From the NCBI RefSeq assembly GCF_014145675.1, contig NZ_JACGZW010000006.1, positions 310,001 through 374,000 of the forward strand: a stretch of DNA of 64,000 nt, read 5' to 3'. This document shows, in pieces, positions 48,318 to 57,711 of the stretch. This DNA comes from Amycolatopsis dendrobii. Lineage in GTDB: Bacteria; Actinomycetota; Actinomycetes; Mycobacteriales; Pseudonocardiaceae. The first letter of the stretch is position 1. Each line of letters opens with the position of its first letter. Below the pieces are notes generated by a model. That model was not told where the DNA came from, ran no database searches, and saw nothing but the letters and a program-made list of their open reading frames with translations. Position numbers and translations under genes: made by a program.

Positions 48318-49994
48318 TCAGCGCGCCGTCGGAGCGAATCCGCGGGCGTCGCGGCGGGCCTGGCCGCGGGAAATCCGCAGCGGATCCCAGTCGTGGCCGC
48401 GTTCGGGCAGCAGGGCGCGGTCGGCGAAGACCGCGCCGTCGTACGCTTCGGCCAGGACCGGCCGGTCGAGAATCGCTTCGGCGCACTGCGCACCGCCGAC
48501 CGCGGCGCCGACGACTCCCCCGCCGTGGACGTCCTGTCCGGCGACGAACAGTCCTTCGACCGCGGTCCGCACGTCCGGTCGCCGGCCGTGCGGGCCCCAG
48601 GACTGGAGTCCGTACGCGGCGCCGCCGGTGGCCAGCGTGTAGCGCTCCTGCGTGAGCGGGGTGGCCGATTCGAGGTAGACGATGCGGTCCCGGAACGGGC
48701 CGAGCACCTCTTCGGCGCGGTCGAGCAAGCAGGCGGCGAGTTTCTCTTTGGCCGCACGGTATTCGGCCACGCGCCGGTAGCGGAGCCCGGATGCAGGTCC
48801 GTCGGGCACGCCCCACGGTGCGTAGCCGGGCGGGCATGCGGTCATGATCTGGAGGTTCGTGTGTCCGGGCGGACAGACCGCCGTGTTGCCGGGGTCTTTG
48901 TGCGACGCGGACGAGATGAACACGAATGGCAGCTCGTCGAACTGACCCGCTTCCGTTCGGGCGTAAGCACTTTCGACGTCGCCGCTCGGCCAGTACCAGA
49001 TGTTGGCCTCGGACGCTTCGGGCAGTTCCGCTGCCACGACCGCATAACTGGTGACCAGCGGCAGCCGCATGACCGCGTCTTCGGTGCGCCGGACAACGCC
49101 TTCGGGGAAGTTTTCCCGGCCGCCACACAGCTCCAGCACGGTGCGTCGGTAGTCCGCATTGGACACCACGAGCGGCGCGCGCAGCACCTCGCCGTCGGTC
49201 AGCTCGACACCGGCCGCGCGACCGTGCTCGATCAGGATCCGTGCGGCGCGCGATTTGGTGCGCAGCTGGCCGCCGTGCGTTTCGAGCTGTTCAACCAGCG
49301 CGGCGGCCAGCATCTGACCGCCGCCCTCGGGGTAGTACGCGCCGCCGGTCAGGTAGTCGTCGAGCATGCGAATGTGCGCCGCGACAACGGTGTTCGCGGG
49401 CGACGAAGCATAGTTGCCCGACTGCGCGGCCAACACCGTGCGAGCGGCCGCGGACAGTCCACAATGGTCAAAAAGACGGCTCAGGCCGCGGCGGCTCCAG
49501 CGCACCACCGCGGGCGAACCGCCCAAGACCGGCCGGGCGCTCGCCGAATACCGGGCCGACGCGGCGATCTCGCCGCAGATCGACAGGTACTCCTGAAGTC
49601 CCGCGGCTTCGGCCGGAAAGGTTTCGAGCAGCCGATCCCCGTATCGGGACCAGCCTTCGGGCACGTCGAAGCGCACGCCCGGCAGCACGATCCGGTCGAA
49701 ACCGTCCGGGTCGAGGCGGCGGAACCGCACCCGGTCGCCGACGCCCAGCCCGGCCAGCAGCGACGGAAGCAGCCCGCCGGGCCCGCAGTCGCCGAGGTAG
49801 TGCACGCCGATGTCGAACTCGTACGCGCGCCGCCGCCGGAACATGTGGCAGTTGCCGCCCGCCACGTCGTGCTGTTCGAGCACCAGGACCCGGCGGCCGA
49901 AGGCGGCGAGGTAGCCGGCGCAGACGAGGCCGCCGATCCCGGACCCGATCACGATCGCGTCCCAGGAGGAGCTTCCCGCCTCGTTCGGACTCAT
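48318..49994 (-). CDS. FAD-dependent phytoene-desaturase/retinol-saturase-like oxidoreductase
   Basis: A 558-residue flavoprotein. The N-terminal dinucleotide-binding motif AIVIGSGIGGLVCAGYLAAFGRRVLVLEQHDVAGGN is followed by FDIGVHYLGD; the C-terminal FAD motif is GLFVAGQDVHGGGVVGAAVGG. The overall layout (GGAYYPEGGGQMLAAALVEQLE, LVVSNADYRRT) is that of the CrtI/retinol-saturase group, which desaturate, isomerise or saturate polyene-like chains. It is the first gene of the leftward operon under a SARP-type promoter and 25 nt before the second ACP. The -10-like box lies so close to the ATG that the message may be leaderless. Confidence 0.88.
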   Translation of the reverse strand: MSPNEAGSSSWDAIVIGSGIGGLVCAGYLAAFGRRVLVLEQHDVAGGNCHMFRRRRAYEFDIGVHYLGDCGPGGLLPSLLAGLGVGDRVRFRRLDPDGFDRIVLPGVRFDVPEGWSRYGDRLLETFPAEAAGLQEYLSICGEIAASARYSASARPVLGGSPAVVRWSRRGLSRLFDHCGLSAAARTVLAAQSGNYASSPANTVVAAHIRMLDDYLTGGAYYPEGGGQMLAAALVEQLETHGGQLRTKSRAARILIEHGRAAGVELTDGEVLRAPLVVSNADYRRTVLELCGGRENFPEGVVRRTEDAVMRLPLVTSYAVVAAELPEASEANIWYWPSGDVESAYARTEAGQFDELPFVFISSASHKDPGNTAVCPPGHTNLQIMTACPPGYAPWGVPDGPASGLRYRRVAEYRAAKEKLAACLLDRAEEVLGPFRDRIVYLESATPLTQERYTLATGGAAYGLQSWGPHGRRPDVRTAVEGLFVAGQDVHGGGVVGAAVGGAQCAEAILDRPVLAEAYDGAVFADRALLPERGHDWDPLRISRGQARRDARGFAPTAR

Positions 49995-50001
49995 GCCGGT
50001 G

Positions 50002-50044
50002 ACGCTACGGCGGGGCGGTGACCCCGGGCTGACCGCGCGCTGAC
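50002..50044 (-). promoter_or_regulatory. SARP-type promoter of the FAD/NRPS operon
   Basis: Read on the minus strand: GTCAG (50044-50040), GTCAG (50033-50029) and GTCAC (50022-50018), period 11 bp, then after the 7-mer GTCACCG and 8 bp a -10-like TAGCGT (50007-50002). Repeat wording and spacing are the same as upstream of the ACP/KS operon. The ATG lies 8 nt beyond the -10 box. Confidence 0.78.
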
Positions 50045-50085
50045 AGCTGGGGGCAGTCAGCGGCGGGCGGCCGCCCAGGGGTCAC

Positions 50086-52659
50086 CTATTCAGGAGAGAG
50101 CATGGCGATCGAGGTCTTCCCCCGGACCGCGAGCCACGTCGGGAAGAGCGTGGCGACCATGCTTACCACGACCGCGAGCAAGACCACCACCGCATAAATC
50201 CACAATGGACCATACGGCAGCCAGCTGTCGGACACGGCCTGGCTGAACGGGACCAGCATCGCGAGCGACACGGCGGTGCCCAGCACGACGCCGATGATCG
50301 CGACGACCATCCCCTCCACGGCCATCACGCCGAGCACCTGGCTCCGGCTCGACCCGGCCAGCCGTTGCAGGCCGAACTCGCGCCGCCGGTGCGCGGTCGA
50401 GAGCACGAGCGTGTTCACCACCGAGATCGCCGCGTAGAGCAGGATCATGCCGACCACGAGGTAATTGACCCAGGCGTTCGCTTCCTGTTCCTGCACGAAC
50501 TTGGCGGTGAGCGTGTCCCGGTTCGCGACCTGCACCCCTGGCGAAGCCTGCGCCATCCCGTCGAGCGTGCTCATCAGCTCCGAGACGCTCGTGCCCGCCG
50601 CCGCGGTGACGAGCACCTGCGAAGCGATCCCGTCGGTTGTGTGCGGAGCAAGCGTGCCCGCAGGCATCAACGCCGTCGCGAAGGACGGAGCGGACCGCAG
50701 GGTCGCCACTACCCGCAACCGCACCTGCGCACCGTCGCCGAGCCGCAGTCCGATCTCGTCGCCGACCTTCGCGTGCAGCCGAGTCGCGTTGTCGACCGGA
50801 AGCGCGATGGTGTTGCCCTGCAAAGCGTCCAGCGAGCCGGTCGCGACCTCGGACGCCCTGGTCTTCGCGACCGCGTCACCGGTGACCCCGGTCAGCGCGA
50901 GCCCGTCCTCGTCCTGGCTCGAGTCCGACGGCTTCTCGTTGTAGCCCTTGCTGGTCACGTACGCCGACGCGGTCCCGACCCCGGGCAGCGACCGGACCTT
51001 GCCGAGCAACCCGGTGCTGACGTCGCCGGTCGACGACGTGACCACCGCGTCCGCCGAGAGGTTCGACGCGTACTTCTGCTTCGCCGATTCCACCTGCGTG
51101 GTCTGGAAATAGAGCATGAACACGGCCAGCGTCGTGGCGAGCATGACCGGCACGACCGCACCGGACATCGGCAGCCAGCGCACCCGGGCGTTGGCCATCG
51201 CGAGATAGCCGGACAGCCCGCTCACCGCCCGTACCGGAATCCGCAGCACCGCGACCATCGCCCGGGTGATCCCCGGCGCGAAGAGCGCGACCGCCGCCGC
51301 GACGAGCGTGACCGCCGGTCCGGCCGTGCTGGCCGCGAGCGGCCCGTCCATCACGGTGATCGTCAGGTACGCCAGCGCCACGCCGCCGACCAGGCTGCCG
51401 ATGCCCCACCAGAGCCGGAACGACGTCAGCCAGCGCTTCGGCGAGACCAGTTCCTGCATCGCCTCCACCGGACGCGTCCGCCCGGCGTACCGCGCCGCGA
51501 CGAAACCCGCGCCCCACGCGGACAGCAGGCCGACGAGAACGCCCGCCGCGGTCGGAATCCAGTCCTGGTGATACGCCAGCACCGGTTCGAAGACGCCGAA
51601 TCCGGACAGCCGGTCGAACAGCCAATTCCCCAGCAATTCACCCGGGAAGGCCGCCAAAACCGTCGCAAGCACGCCGATCACCATCGATTCCGCGGTGATC
51701 ATGCGGCTGACCTGCTTCGGCGTGGCACCCACCGCACGCAGCAGTGCGACCTCGCGCCGGCGTTGCTGCACCGACAGGCCCAGCGTGCTGGCCACCACGA
51801 ACAACGCGACCTGCACGGCCAGCCCGCCGAACACCGCGGCCAGGATCACCAGGATTTCGCCGCCGTCGCTCGCCTGCGCGAACTCGGCCGTCCCGCGTGC
51901 CACGCCGGTCAGCGCGACCGCGTGCTGGTCCCGCACCGCGTTCCCGATCTGAGTGCTCAACGCGGCCGGGTCCGTGCCCGCGGCGGGAAGCACGCCGAAC
52001 GTGTCGACCTGCCCGTTCGCGGGCGTCAGCGCGAGAGCGTCTTCGTGGGAGAAGAACACCGCGTCAGACGCCATTTTCCCGCTCGCGACCGCGATTCCGA
52101 CCACGTGGAAGGACCGAACGCCGCCGCGCACGGCAATCTGCACCGAACCACCCGAGGCGACTCCGGTGGCGGAGGCCGTCGACTGGTCGAGCACGACTTC
52201 GCCGCTGTGCTGCGGAGCCCGCCCGTCGGTGAGCGAATACGGGGCCAGCTCGGCGGTCGCCCAGTCGTGACCCAACGCGGTGCCGCGCACCAGCTTCACG
52301 TCGGGATCCGCGGGCAGCGTCGCCGGGATCGACACGTCGGGAATGACCTTCGCGACGCCGGGAACGGCCGCGATCTTGGCCCCGAGCGACGCGTCAAGAC
52401 GCACCCGTTCGGGCAAGGTCGCGGACTCGTGGTCCTCGTCCTCGGTGCCCGGGTTCGTCGGCGGCAGGTTGTAGTGCTGGTCGCCCGCGACCACCACCGG
52501 GGCCTCGGCCAGCCGCTGCGGCGGCACCCGCGGCGAGATCCCGGTCTGCATGAGCCCGCCGCACGCCATCACGATCGCGGTGCCGACGAGCAGCGCGACG
52601 AACGTCGCGGTGAATCCGGCCTTGCGGAACCGGAGCGTGCTCAGGGCAAGGCGCAGCAT
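50086..52659 (-). CDS. FtsX/MacB-type ABC permease with two permease domains
   Basis: An 857-residue membrane protein. The N-terminal helix (KAGFTATFVALLVGTAIVMACGG) is followed by a large extracytoplasmic domain (to about 250), three membrane helices of the first FtsX domain (ILAAVFGGLAVQVALFVVA, VLATVLAAFPGELLG, AAGVLVGLLSAWGAGFVA), a middle pair (about 415-470), a second extracytoplasmic domain (MacB-like) and a final FtsX domain (VNYLVVGMILLYAAISVVNTLVLS, EGMVVAIIGVVLGTAVSLAM, AVVVLLAVVVSMVATLFP). This duplicated arrangement is typical of actinobacterial antimicrobial-peptide or lipid-handling exporters. With the ATPase at 52659 it probably gives self-resistance. Confidence 0.9.
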   Translation of the reverse strand: MLRLALSTLRFRKAGFTATFVALLVGTAIVMACGGLMQTGISPRVPPQRLAEAPVVVAGDQHYNLPPTNPGTEDEDHESATLPERVRLDASLGAKIAAVPGVAKVIPDVSIPATLPADPDVKLVRGTALGHDWATAELAPYSLTDGRAPQHSGEVVLDQSTASATGVASGGSVQIAVRGGVRSFHVVGIAVASGKMASDAVFFSHEDALALTPANGQVDTFGVLPAAGTDPAALSTQIGNAVRDQHAVALTGVARGTAEFAQASDGGEILVILAAVFGGLAVQVALFVVASTLGLSVQQRRREVALLRAVGATPKQVSRMITAESMVIGVLATVLAAFPGELLGNWLFDRLSGFGVFEPVLAYHQDWIPTAAGVLVGLLSAWGAGFVAARYAGRTRPVEAMQELVSPKRWLTSFRLWWGIGSLVGGVALAYLTITVMDGPLAASTAGPAVTLVAAAVALFAPGITRAMVAVLRIPVRAVSGLSGYLAMANARVRWLPMSGAVVPVMLATTLAVFMLYFQTTQVESAKQKYASNLSADAVVTSSTGDVSTGLLGKVRSLPGVGTASAYVTSKGYNEKPSDSSQDEDGLALTGVTGDAVAKTRASEVATGSLDALQGNTIALPVDNATRLHAKVGDEIGLRLGDGAQVRLRVVATLRSAPSFATALMPAGTLAPHTTDGIASQVLVTAAAGTSVSELMSTLDGMAQASPGVQVANRDTLTAKFVQEQEANAWVNYLVVGMILLYAAISVVNTLVLSTAHRRREFGLQRLAGSSRSQVLGVMAVEGMVVAIIGVVLGTAVSLAMLVPFSQAVSDSWLPYGPLWIYAVVVLLAVVVSMVATLFPTWLAVRGKTSIAMLSPE

Positions 52660-53456
52660 CAGCGCACCGTCCCGACGGTGTTCCGGCCGTCGCGGCCGAG
52701 CCGCGTCGTGCGTGAGCTCAACGCGGTCAGCCCGCGCGCGACCTCGTCCACGGTCGGTTCGTGCAACTCGCCGGCGAACTGCCCGTCGGCGAGGAACAGC
52801 ACCCGGTCGGCGTAGGACGCGGCGACCGGATCGTGCGTCACCATCACGATGGTCTGCCCCTCGGCCCGTACCGCGGTGCGCAGCAGATCCAGGATCTCGC
52901 TCGCCGACGTCGTGTCCAGCGCACCGGTCGGCTCGTCGGCGAAGGTCACATGCGGACGGCTGACCAGCGCGCGGGCGATCGCCACGCGCTGCTGTTGGCC
53001 GCCGGACAACTCACCGGGGCGGTGCCCGCGCCGTCCGCCGAGCCCGACCTGCTCGATGATCCGGTTCACCAGCGCCGGATCGGCCCGTTTGCCGGCCAGC
53101 CGCAGCGGAAGCGTGACGTTGTCGACTACGTCGAGCGACGGCAGCAGGTTGAACTGCTGGAAAATGAACCCGATGTGGTCGCGGCGCATCCGGGTCAGCT
53201 GCGCCTCGTCGAGCCGGCCGAGGTCCTGGCCGGCCAGCACGACCGTGCCCGAATCCGGCTGGTCGAGCCCCGCCGCGCAGTGCAGCAGCGTGCTCTTGCC
53301 CGAACCGGACGGTCCCATCACCGCGGTGAAACTCCCGCGCGCGAACGAAACCGAGATCCCGTCGAGTGCGACGACGCGGGCCCGGTTCCCTCCGTAGAAC
53401 TTGGTGACGGAGCGGAGCGTCACCGCATCCGTGCTTGACTGTCCGGACTGGTACAT
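52659..53456 (-). CDS. LolD/MacB-type ABC ATPase
   Basis: A 265-residue ATPase whose stop shares one nucleotide with the permease start. Walker A MGPSGSGKSTLLHCAAGLD, Q-loop region IGFIFQQFNLLPSLDVVDNV, signature LSGGQQQRVAIARAL, Walker B VTFADEPTGALD and H-loop IVMVTHD are intact, and the FQQFNLLP/TALDT wording is that of the LolD/MacB/SalX family. A histidine kinase reads divergently from 53595, the usual setting for peptide-sensing resistance modules. Confidence 0.94.
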   Translation of the reverse strand: MYQSGQSSTDAVTLRSVTKFYGGNRARVVALDGISVSFARGSFTAVMGPSGSGKSTLLHCAAGLDQPDSGTVVLAGQDLGRLDEAQLTRMRRDHIGFIFQQFNLLPSLDVVDNVTLPLRLAGKRADPALVNRIIEQVGLGGRRGHRPGELSGGQQQRVAIARALVSRPHVTFADEPTGALDTTSASEILDLLRTAVRAEGQTIVMVTHDPVAASYADRVLFLADGQFAGELHEPTVDEVARGLTALSSRTTRLGRDGRNTVGTVR

Positions 53457-53594
53457 CGGTCACTCTCCCAGGCGCGTCGGGCTATGGAAGAAAGCTACGA
53501 GCGCCGGCGCCGGATTCCGATGGTGCTAACTCTTCGATCCGGACGGGTCCTAGCACCCCTGCCGGGAAAGCCCGGAACAGCACATAATCGGGAC

Positions 53595-54875
53595 ATGCCC
53601 TCCACCGATGCCCGCGAGCCGGCGGCGCCGAAGCCCTGGTTCGCGCGGGGCGGCCGCGCCGTGCTGCACAGCACCGCGCTGGGCCTGCTCGCACCGGTCG
53701 AGGTGGTGCTTTTCGCGCTGCTGGCCTGCGCCGCTTCCCTGCTGGGCGTCGGCGTCGGGGTGTTCCTGATCCCGCCGGTGGTCTACGCCGTCCGCGCGGT
53801 CGCCAATCTGCAGCGGAAACTGCACGGCGCCTGGACCGGACGGGAGGTGCCGGAACCGTACCTCCCGCTGCCCGAGGGAACCCGGTTCTTTCAGGTGTTC
53901 GCGCGGTTGCTCGCCGACCGTGCCACCTGGCGGGACACGGCCTGGCTGCTGGTGGACTGCACGATCGGCTGCCTGCTCACGCTGGCCCCGCTCGCCCTCG
54001 TGGCCGACGGCGTGCGCGGCCTGCTGATGCCGTTGCTCTACCCGGTTCTGGACGATTTGTGGCTCGGCGATTGGTATGTGGCGCTGCCGGTGGACAACCC
54101 GGCCGTCGCCTGGATCGCGGTCGTGCTGGGCCTGCTGCATTTCCCGCTCGTCCTGTGGGCCGCCCCGCACCTGCTGAAACTGCACGCGGCGCTGGCGGCC
54201 AAATTCCTTTCCCCGTCCGAAAGCACGGTCCTCGCCCAGCGCGTCCAGCACCTCACCACCACGCGCGACGACGCGGTCGGCCACCAGGCGCTCGAACTGC
54301 GCCGGATCGAACGCAATCTGCACGACGGCGCGCAAGCCCGCCTCGTCGCGATGGGGATGACGCTCGACGCGGCGGCCAAACTCGCCGAACGGCAGCCGGA
54401 AGCCGCGAAGAGCCTGCTGGAAGAGGCCAAGGCGAGTTCGGTGAAAGCACTGCAGGAACTGCGTGATCTGGTGCGCGGGATCCAGCCGCCGGTACTGGTC
54501 GACCGCGGTCTCGCCGACGCGGTCCGCGAACTCGGGATGGAGTCGGCGCTCGAGATGGAGACCACCGTCGACCTTCCCGGCCGATTCGCGCCCGCCGTCG
54601 AGACGGCCGCGTATTTCACCGTTTCCGAGGTGCTCAACAACGCGATGAAGCATTCCGGCGCGGATTCCGGGAAAATCGACGTGCACCATTCCGGCGGACG
54701 GCTGTCCATCACGGTCACCGACTACGGCAAGGGCGGCGCGGACCCGGCCAAGGGCACCGGCCTGCGGGAACTCGAACGCAGGCTCGCGCCGCTGGACGGA
54801 TTCCTCACCGTGCTCAGCCCCCTCGGCGGGCCGACCTCGGTGGTCATCGAAATCCCCTGCCGCCCGGTCGGCTGA
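53595..54875 (+). CDS. NarL-family sensor histidine kinase
   Basis: A 426-residue membrane kinase. ATG 53595 (MPSTDAREP) follows a CATAAT box by 8 nt, so the message may be nearly leaderless; an upstream in-frame start (53484) lacks support. Membrane helices are at about 30-55 (LGLLAPVEVVLFALLACAASLLGVGVGV), 120-160 and 180-205. The HisKA_3 motif is LELRRIERNLHDGAQARLVAMG with the phospho-acceptor His, and ATPase motifs are EVLNNAMKHSGA (N box) and DYGKGGADPAKGTGLRELERR (G boxes). It is divergent from the ABC exporter and convergent with the probable cognate regulator at 54945-55589. Confidence 0.92.
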   Translation: MPSTDAREPAAPKPWFARGGRAVLHSTALGLLAPVEVVLFALLACAASLLGVGVGVFLIPPVVYAVRAVANLQRKLHGAWTGREVPEPYLPLPEGTRFFQVFARLLADRATWRDTAWLLVDCTIGCLLTLAPLALVADGVRGLLMPLLYPVLDDLWLGDWYVALPVDNPAVAWIAVVLGLLHFPLVLWAAPHLLKLHAALAAKFLSPSESTVLAQRVQHLTTTRDDAVGHQALELRRIERNLHDGAQARLVAMGMTLDAAAKLAERQPEAAKSLLEEAKASSVKALQELRDLVRGIQPPVLVDRGLADAVRELGMESALEMETTVDLPGRFAPAVETAAYFTVSEVLNNAMKHSGADSGKIDVHHSGGRLSITVTDYGKGGADPAKGTGLRELERRLAPLDGFLTVLSPLGGPTSVVIEIPCRPVG

Positions 54876-54944
54876 ACGCGTCCGCCCGGATTCCCCGGGC
54901 TTGCCGGTGCGTGAAAGCACCCCTGCGGCCGGCAGGCTGAGTGC

Positions 54945-55589
54945 TCAGTGGCGCAGGTAGGCGAGCACCGCCTGCACCCGGCGGTTGCTGTCCTCCGACA
55001 CCGGCAGCTGCAGTTTGGCCAGGATGTTGTTGATGTGCTTGGACACCGCCTTCTCGGTGACGAACAGCTCGGCGGCGATGTTGCTGTTGGACCGTCCCTC
55101 GGCGATCAGCCGGAGCACGTCGTTTTCCCGCGGGGTGAGGCTTTCCAGCGCACGGTCGCGCGTGTTGTGCGTGAACAGCCGCGACACCACCTCGGGATCC
55201 ATCATGGTGTTGCCCGCCGCGACCCCGCGCAGCACATCGACGAAATGGTCGCCGTCGAGCACCCGGTCCTTGAGCTGGTAGCCGACCGCGCCCGCGCCGT
55301 CGGCCAGCAATTCGTTGACGTACAAGCGTTCGACGTACTGCGACAGCACCAGCACCGGCAGCCCGGGCACCTGGCGGCGCGCCTCGATCGCCGCGCGCAG
55401 GCCCTCGTCGGTGAACGACGGCGGAAGCCGGATGTCGACCACACCGACGTCCGGCTTCTCCGTGACCAGCGCGTTCAGCAGATCCGGCCCGTTGTCGAGC
55501 GCCGCGACGATCGTCATCCCGTGCGCTTCGAGCAGCCGGACCAGCCCGTCGCGGAGCAGGAACTGGTCTTCGCCGATGACCACGCGCAC
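54945..55589 (-). CDS. NarL-family response regulator
   Basis: A 214-residue regulator. The receiver has acidic EDQ near the start, phospho-Asp in VGVVDIRLPP and Lys in YQLKDRV. The HTH is LTPRENDVLRLIAEGRSNSNIAAELFVTEKAVSKHINNILAKL. The GTG start is in a gene series that starts with KAS III, so it lies at the end of a biosynthetic operon while its probable kinase faces it on the other strand. It may control the ABC exporter. Confidence 0.93.
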   Translation of the reverse strand: MRVVIGEDQFLLRDGLVRLLEAHGMTIVAALDNGPDLLNALVTEKPDVGVVDIRLPPSFTDEGLRAAIEARRQVPGLPVLVLSQYVERLYVNELLADGAGAVGYQLKDRVLDGDHFVDVLRGVAAGNTMMDPEVVSRLFTHNTRDRALESLTPRENDVLRLIAEGRSNSNIAAELFVTEKAVSKHINNILAKLQLPVSEDSNRRVQAVLAYLRH

Positions 55590-55630
55590 AGAGCTTCACC
55601 TTTTCTTCGCCGCGGCAGTTCCGCTCCTGA

Positions 55631-56413
55631 TTATAGGGGCGCGGACGGCTCGCTTTCCCGGGCGAAGGCGCAAATTCCCAGAGTTCCGCGAATCGGGTCG
55701 TAATCGGCGAGCACCGCGGGCGGTCCGGCCCACAGGGCGGTGGCGGAGCGTCCTTCGGTGACCGGTCCGCCGGTCAAACCTGGTCCGTAACGGTCGGCTG
55801 GCGCGAGCCGATCGGCCTCGGCCCGGGCGGCGGCCGGGTCGATTCCGGGCAGCACCGCGACGCGAGTGGAACCGGTCCCGGACTCGAACAGCAGCGCGGT
55901 CGCCGCGTCCGCTGGCGGGCGTACTCCGGCGTACGGCATTCCTCGCTGCTCCATGACGAGGATCAGCACGCGGTGCATCGGCTTCCGGCGCACGTAGCCG
56001 GCGGCCACCCGCAGGGCGAGGAATCCGGCGAGCGGCCCTTGTCCGGAAACCGAGTACGTCATCGGGCCGCCCGGCAGCACCGCGGTCAGATTGACCGGAG
56101 CGGACAGCCGCGGGTCGAAATCGGGGCCGTCGTGGGCGACGACGACCAGGTCGATCGGCTCGCGCACCTGGCCGTGCAGCAATTCCCGGGCCAGGGAAAT
56201 GAACGTGTTGCCCTGCGCCTGAGCGACCAGGTCCGGCGAGTAGCCGACGTCGTGTCCGGCGGCCAGATCGGTGAAGTACCGCGTCATGATCGGGCCGTCG
56301 AGCCGGTCGGCGCCGGACTCGAATCGCCGGTGCAGCACGGTTTTCAGCCCCATCGGCAACACGGCGAACGGCGAGGTGCGCGTGGCCGCCACAGGAGCGC
56401 CGGCACTGAACAT
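55631..56413 (-). CDS. Thiolase-fold (KAS-like) protein lacking the active-site Cys
   Basis: A 260-residue protein of uncertain family. The central part reads like a KAS III/thiolase half: LARELLHGQVREPIDLVVVAHDGPDFD, then MTYSVSGQGPLAGFLALRVAAGYV where KAS enzymes carry their nucleophilic Cys, and HRVLILVMEQRG. The Cys position is apparently Ser or Val. It shares one nucleotide with the decarboxylase gene and lies two genes after a complete KAS III, suggesting a non-catalytic partner or an acyltransferase variant. The first 40 residues and the last 60 match nothing I recognise. Confidence 0.5.
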   Translation of the reverse strand: MFSAGAPVAATRTSPFAVLPMGLKTVLHRRFESGADRLDGPIMTRYFTDLAAGHDVGYSPDLVAQAQGNTFISLARELLHGQVREPIDLVVVAHDGPDFDPRLSAPVNLTAVLPGGPMTYSVSGQGPLAGFLALRVAAGYVRRKPMHRVLILVMEQRGMPYAGVRPPADAATALLFESGTGSTRVAVLPGIDPAAARAEADRLAPADRYGPGLTGGPVTEGRSATALWAGPPAVLADYDPIRGTLGICAFARESEPSAPL

Positions 56414-57699
56414 CAGCCCTCCACCGCGGGAACCGGAAGCCGGTGCAGGTGCTGGCGGCGCAACAGGTCCTCCGGCTGGTCCCGTTCACTGATCACATAG
56501 GACTGTCCATCGTGGATCAACACTTCGGCGGGATAGCCGTGGCTGAGGAACAGCACCGGCGACGCGCTCGGACCGTAGGCGCCGGAGCGTTCCACGCCGA
56601 TCAGGTCGCCCGGCCGGACGGGCGGCAGCGGGACTTTCTTGCCCAGCACGTCGTTCGGGGTGCACAGCGGGCCGGTGATCTGCCAGGTTTCGGTGGCCGG
56701 TTCGTCGATCCGGTTGAGCAGCCGCATCGGGAAATCACGCTTGACGTAGGAGCCGATGCCGACCGCGGCCATGTGGTGGTTGGTGCCGCCGTCGGCGACC
56801 GCGAAATTCTGTCCCAGCGAGGTTTTGACGTAGCGGACGCGCACGACGTAAGTGCCGCTCATCGCGGTGAGGTAGCGGCCCAGCTCCATCACGAGCCGCG
56901 TGTCCGGATGCCGCGTGGCGAACTCGTCGATCACCGGGTTCAGCCGCGAGGTCAGCAGATCGAGGTCGAGGTCGCGTTCCCCGTCGAAGTACGCCACGCC
57001 CAGCCCGCCGCCGACGTCGACGAGGTCGAGCCCGAAGCCCAGCCGTGCGGACAGCTGCTCGGCCAGTGCGAAGATGCGCGTGGTGTTCTCCACCACCGAT
57101 TCCTCGCTGAGGATGCGCGTGCCCATGTAGACCTGGACGCCCATGATCTTCACGTTCGCGTGCCGGGAAACCAGGTCCTCGGCGGCGAACAGCTGTTCCT
57201 CGTCAATGCCGAACTGGCGCGGCTTCCCGCCCATCGTCAGCCCGGAGCCCTTGACCGCGAAGCTCGGATTGACCCGCAACGCCACCCGCGCCCGCACTCC
57301 GCGCGCCGCAGCGAGCTGGTCGATCAACGCCAGTTCCCCGAAGGATTCGCAGACGATCGCCGCGATGTCCTCGTCCAGGCAGGCTTCGAGTTCCGCCTTG
57401 CTCTTGCCCGGGCCCAGGAAGATGATGTCGCGCGGCTCGACTCCGGCACGGCGCGCGGTGCGCAGTTCGGCGAGGCTCGACACTTCTGCGCGGGCCCCAT
57501 TGTCGTGCAGCACAGCCAGAATCGACACGTTCGGGTTCGACTTCAGCGAGAAGAAGACTTCCATGCTGTCGTGCAGTTCGCGGCGCAGCCGGGACATCCG
57601 GCCGGCCAGCTCGCCGCCGTCGTACACGAACAGCGGGGTGCCGTAACGGTCCGCCAGCTCGGTGATCCCGACGCCCTCGATCTCGAGTTCCGTACTCAT
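56413..57699 (-). CDS. SbnH/BtrK/PvsE-like PLP decarboxylase
   Basis: A 428-residue group IV (ornithine/diaminopimelate type, alanine-racemase fold) decarboxylase. The PLP Lys is in VFFSLKSNPNVS (about residue 53); IIFLGPGKSKAEL, GLTMGGKPRQFGID, QVYMGTRIL, DVGGGLGV, MELGRYL and ADGGTNHH follow, and the second active site has GPLCTPNDVLG (Cys/Asp) and GAYGPSASPVLFLSHG. The wording is closest to SbnH, BtrK and PvsE, which act on Dap-citrate, Glu-ACP or similar conjugates rather than lysine or ornithine. With SbnA/SbnB in the cluster, a Dap- or ACP-linked substrate is plausible. Confidence 0.87.
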   Translation of the reverse strand: MSTELEIEGVGITELADRYGTPLFVYDGGELAGRMSRLRRELHDSMEVFFSLKSNPNVSILAVLHDNGARAEVSSLAELRTARRAGVEPRDIIFLGPGKSKAELEACLDEDIAAIVCESFGELALIDQLAAARGVRARVALRVNPSFAVKGSGLTMGGKPRQFGIDEEQLFAAEDLVSRHANVKIMGVQVYMGTRILSEESVVENTTRIFALAEQLSARLGFGLDLVDVGGGLGVAYFDGERDLDLDLLTSRLNPVIDEFATRHPDTRLVMELGRYLTAMSGTYVVRVRYVKTSLGQNFAVADGGTNHHMAAVGIGSYVKRDFPMRLLNRIDEPATETWQITGPLCTPNDVLGKKVPLPPVRPGDLIGVERSGAYGPSASPVLFLSHGYPAEVLIHDGQSYVISERDQPEDLLRRQHLHRLPVPAVEG

Positions 57700-57711
57700 C
57701 AGGTTCTGCTC

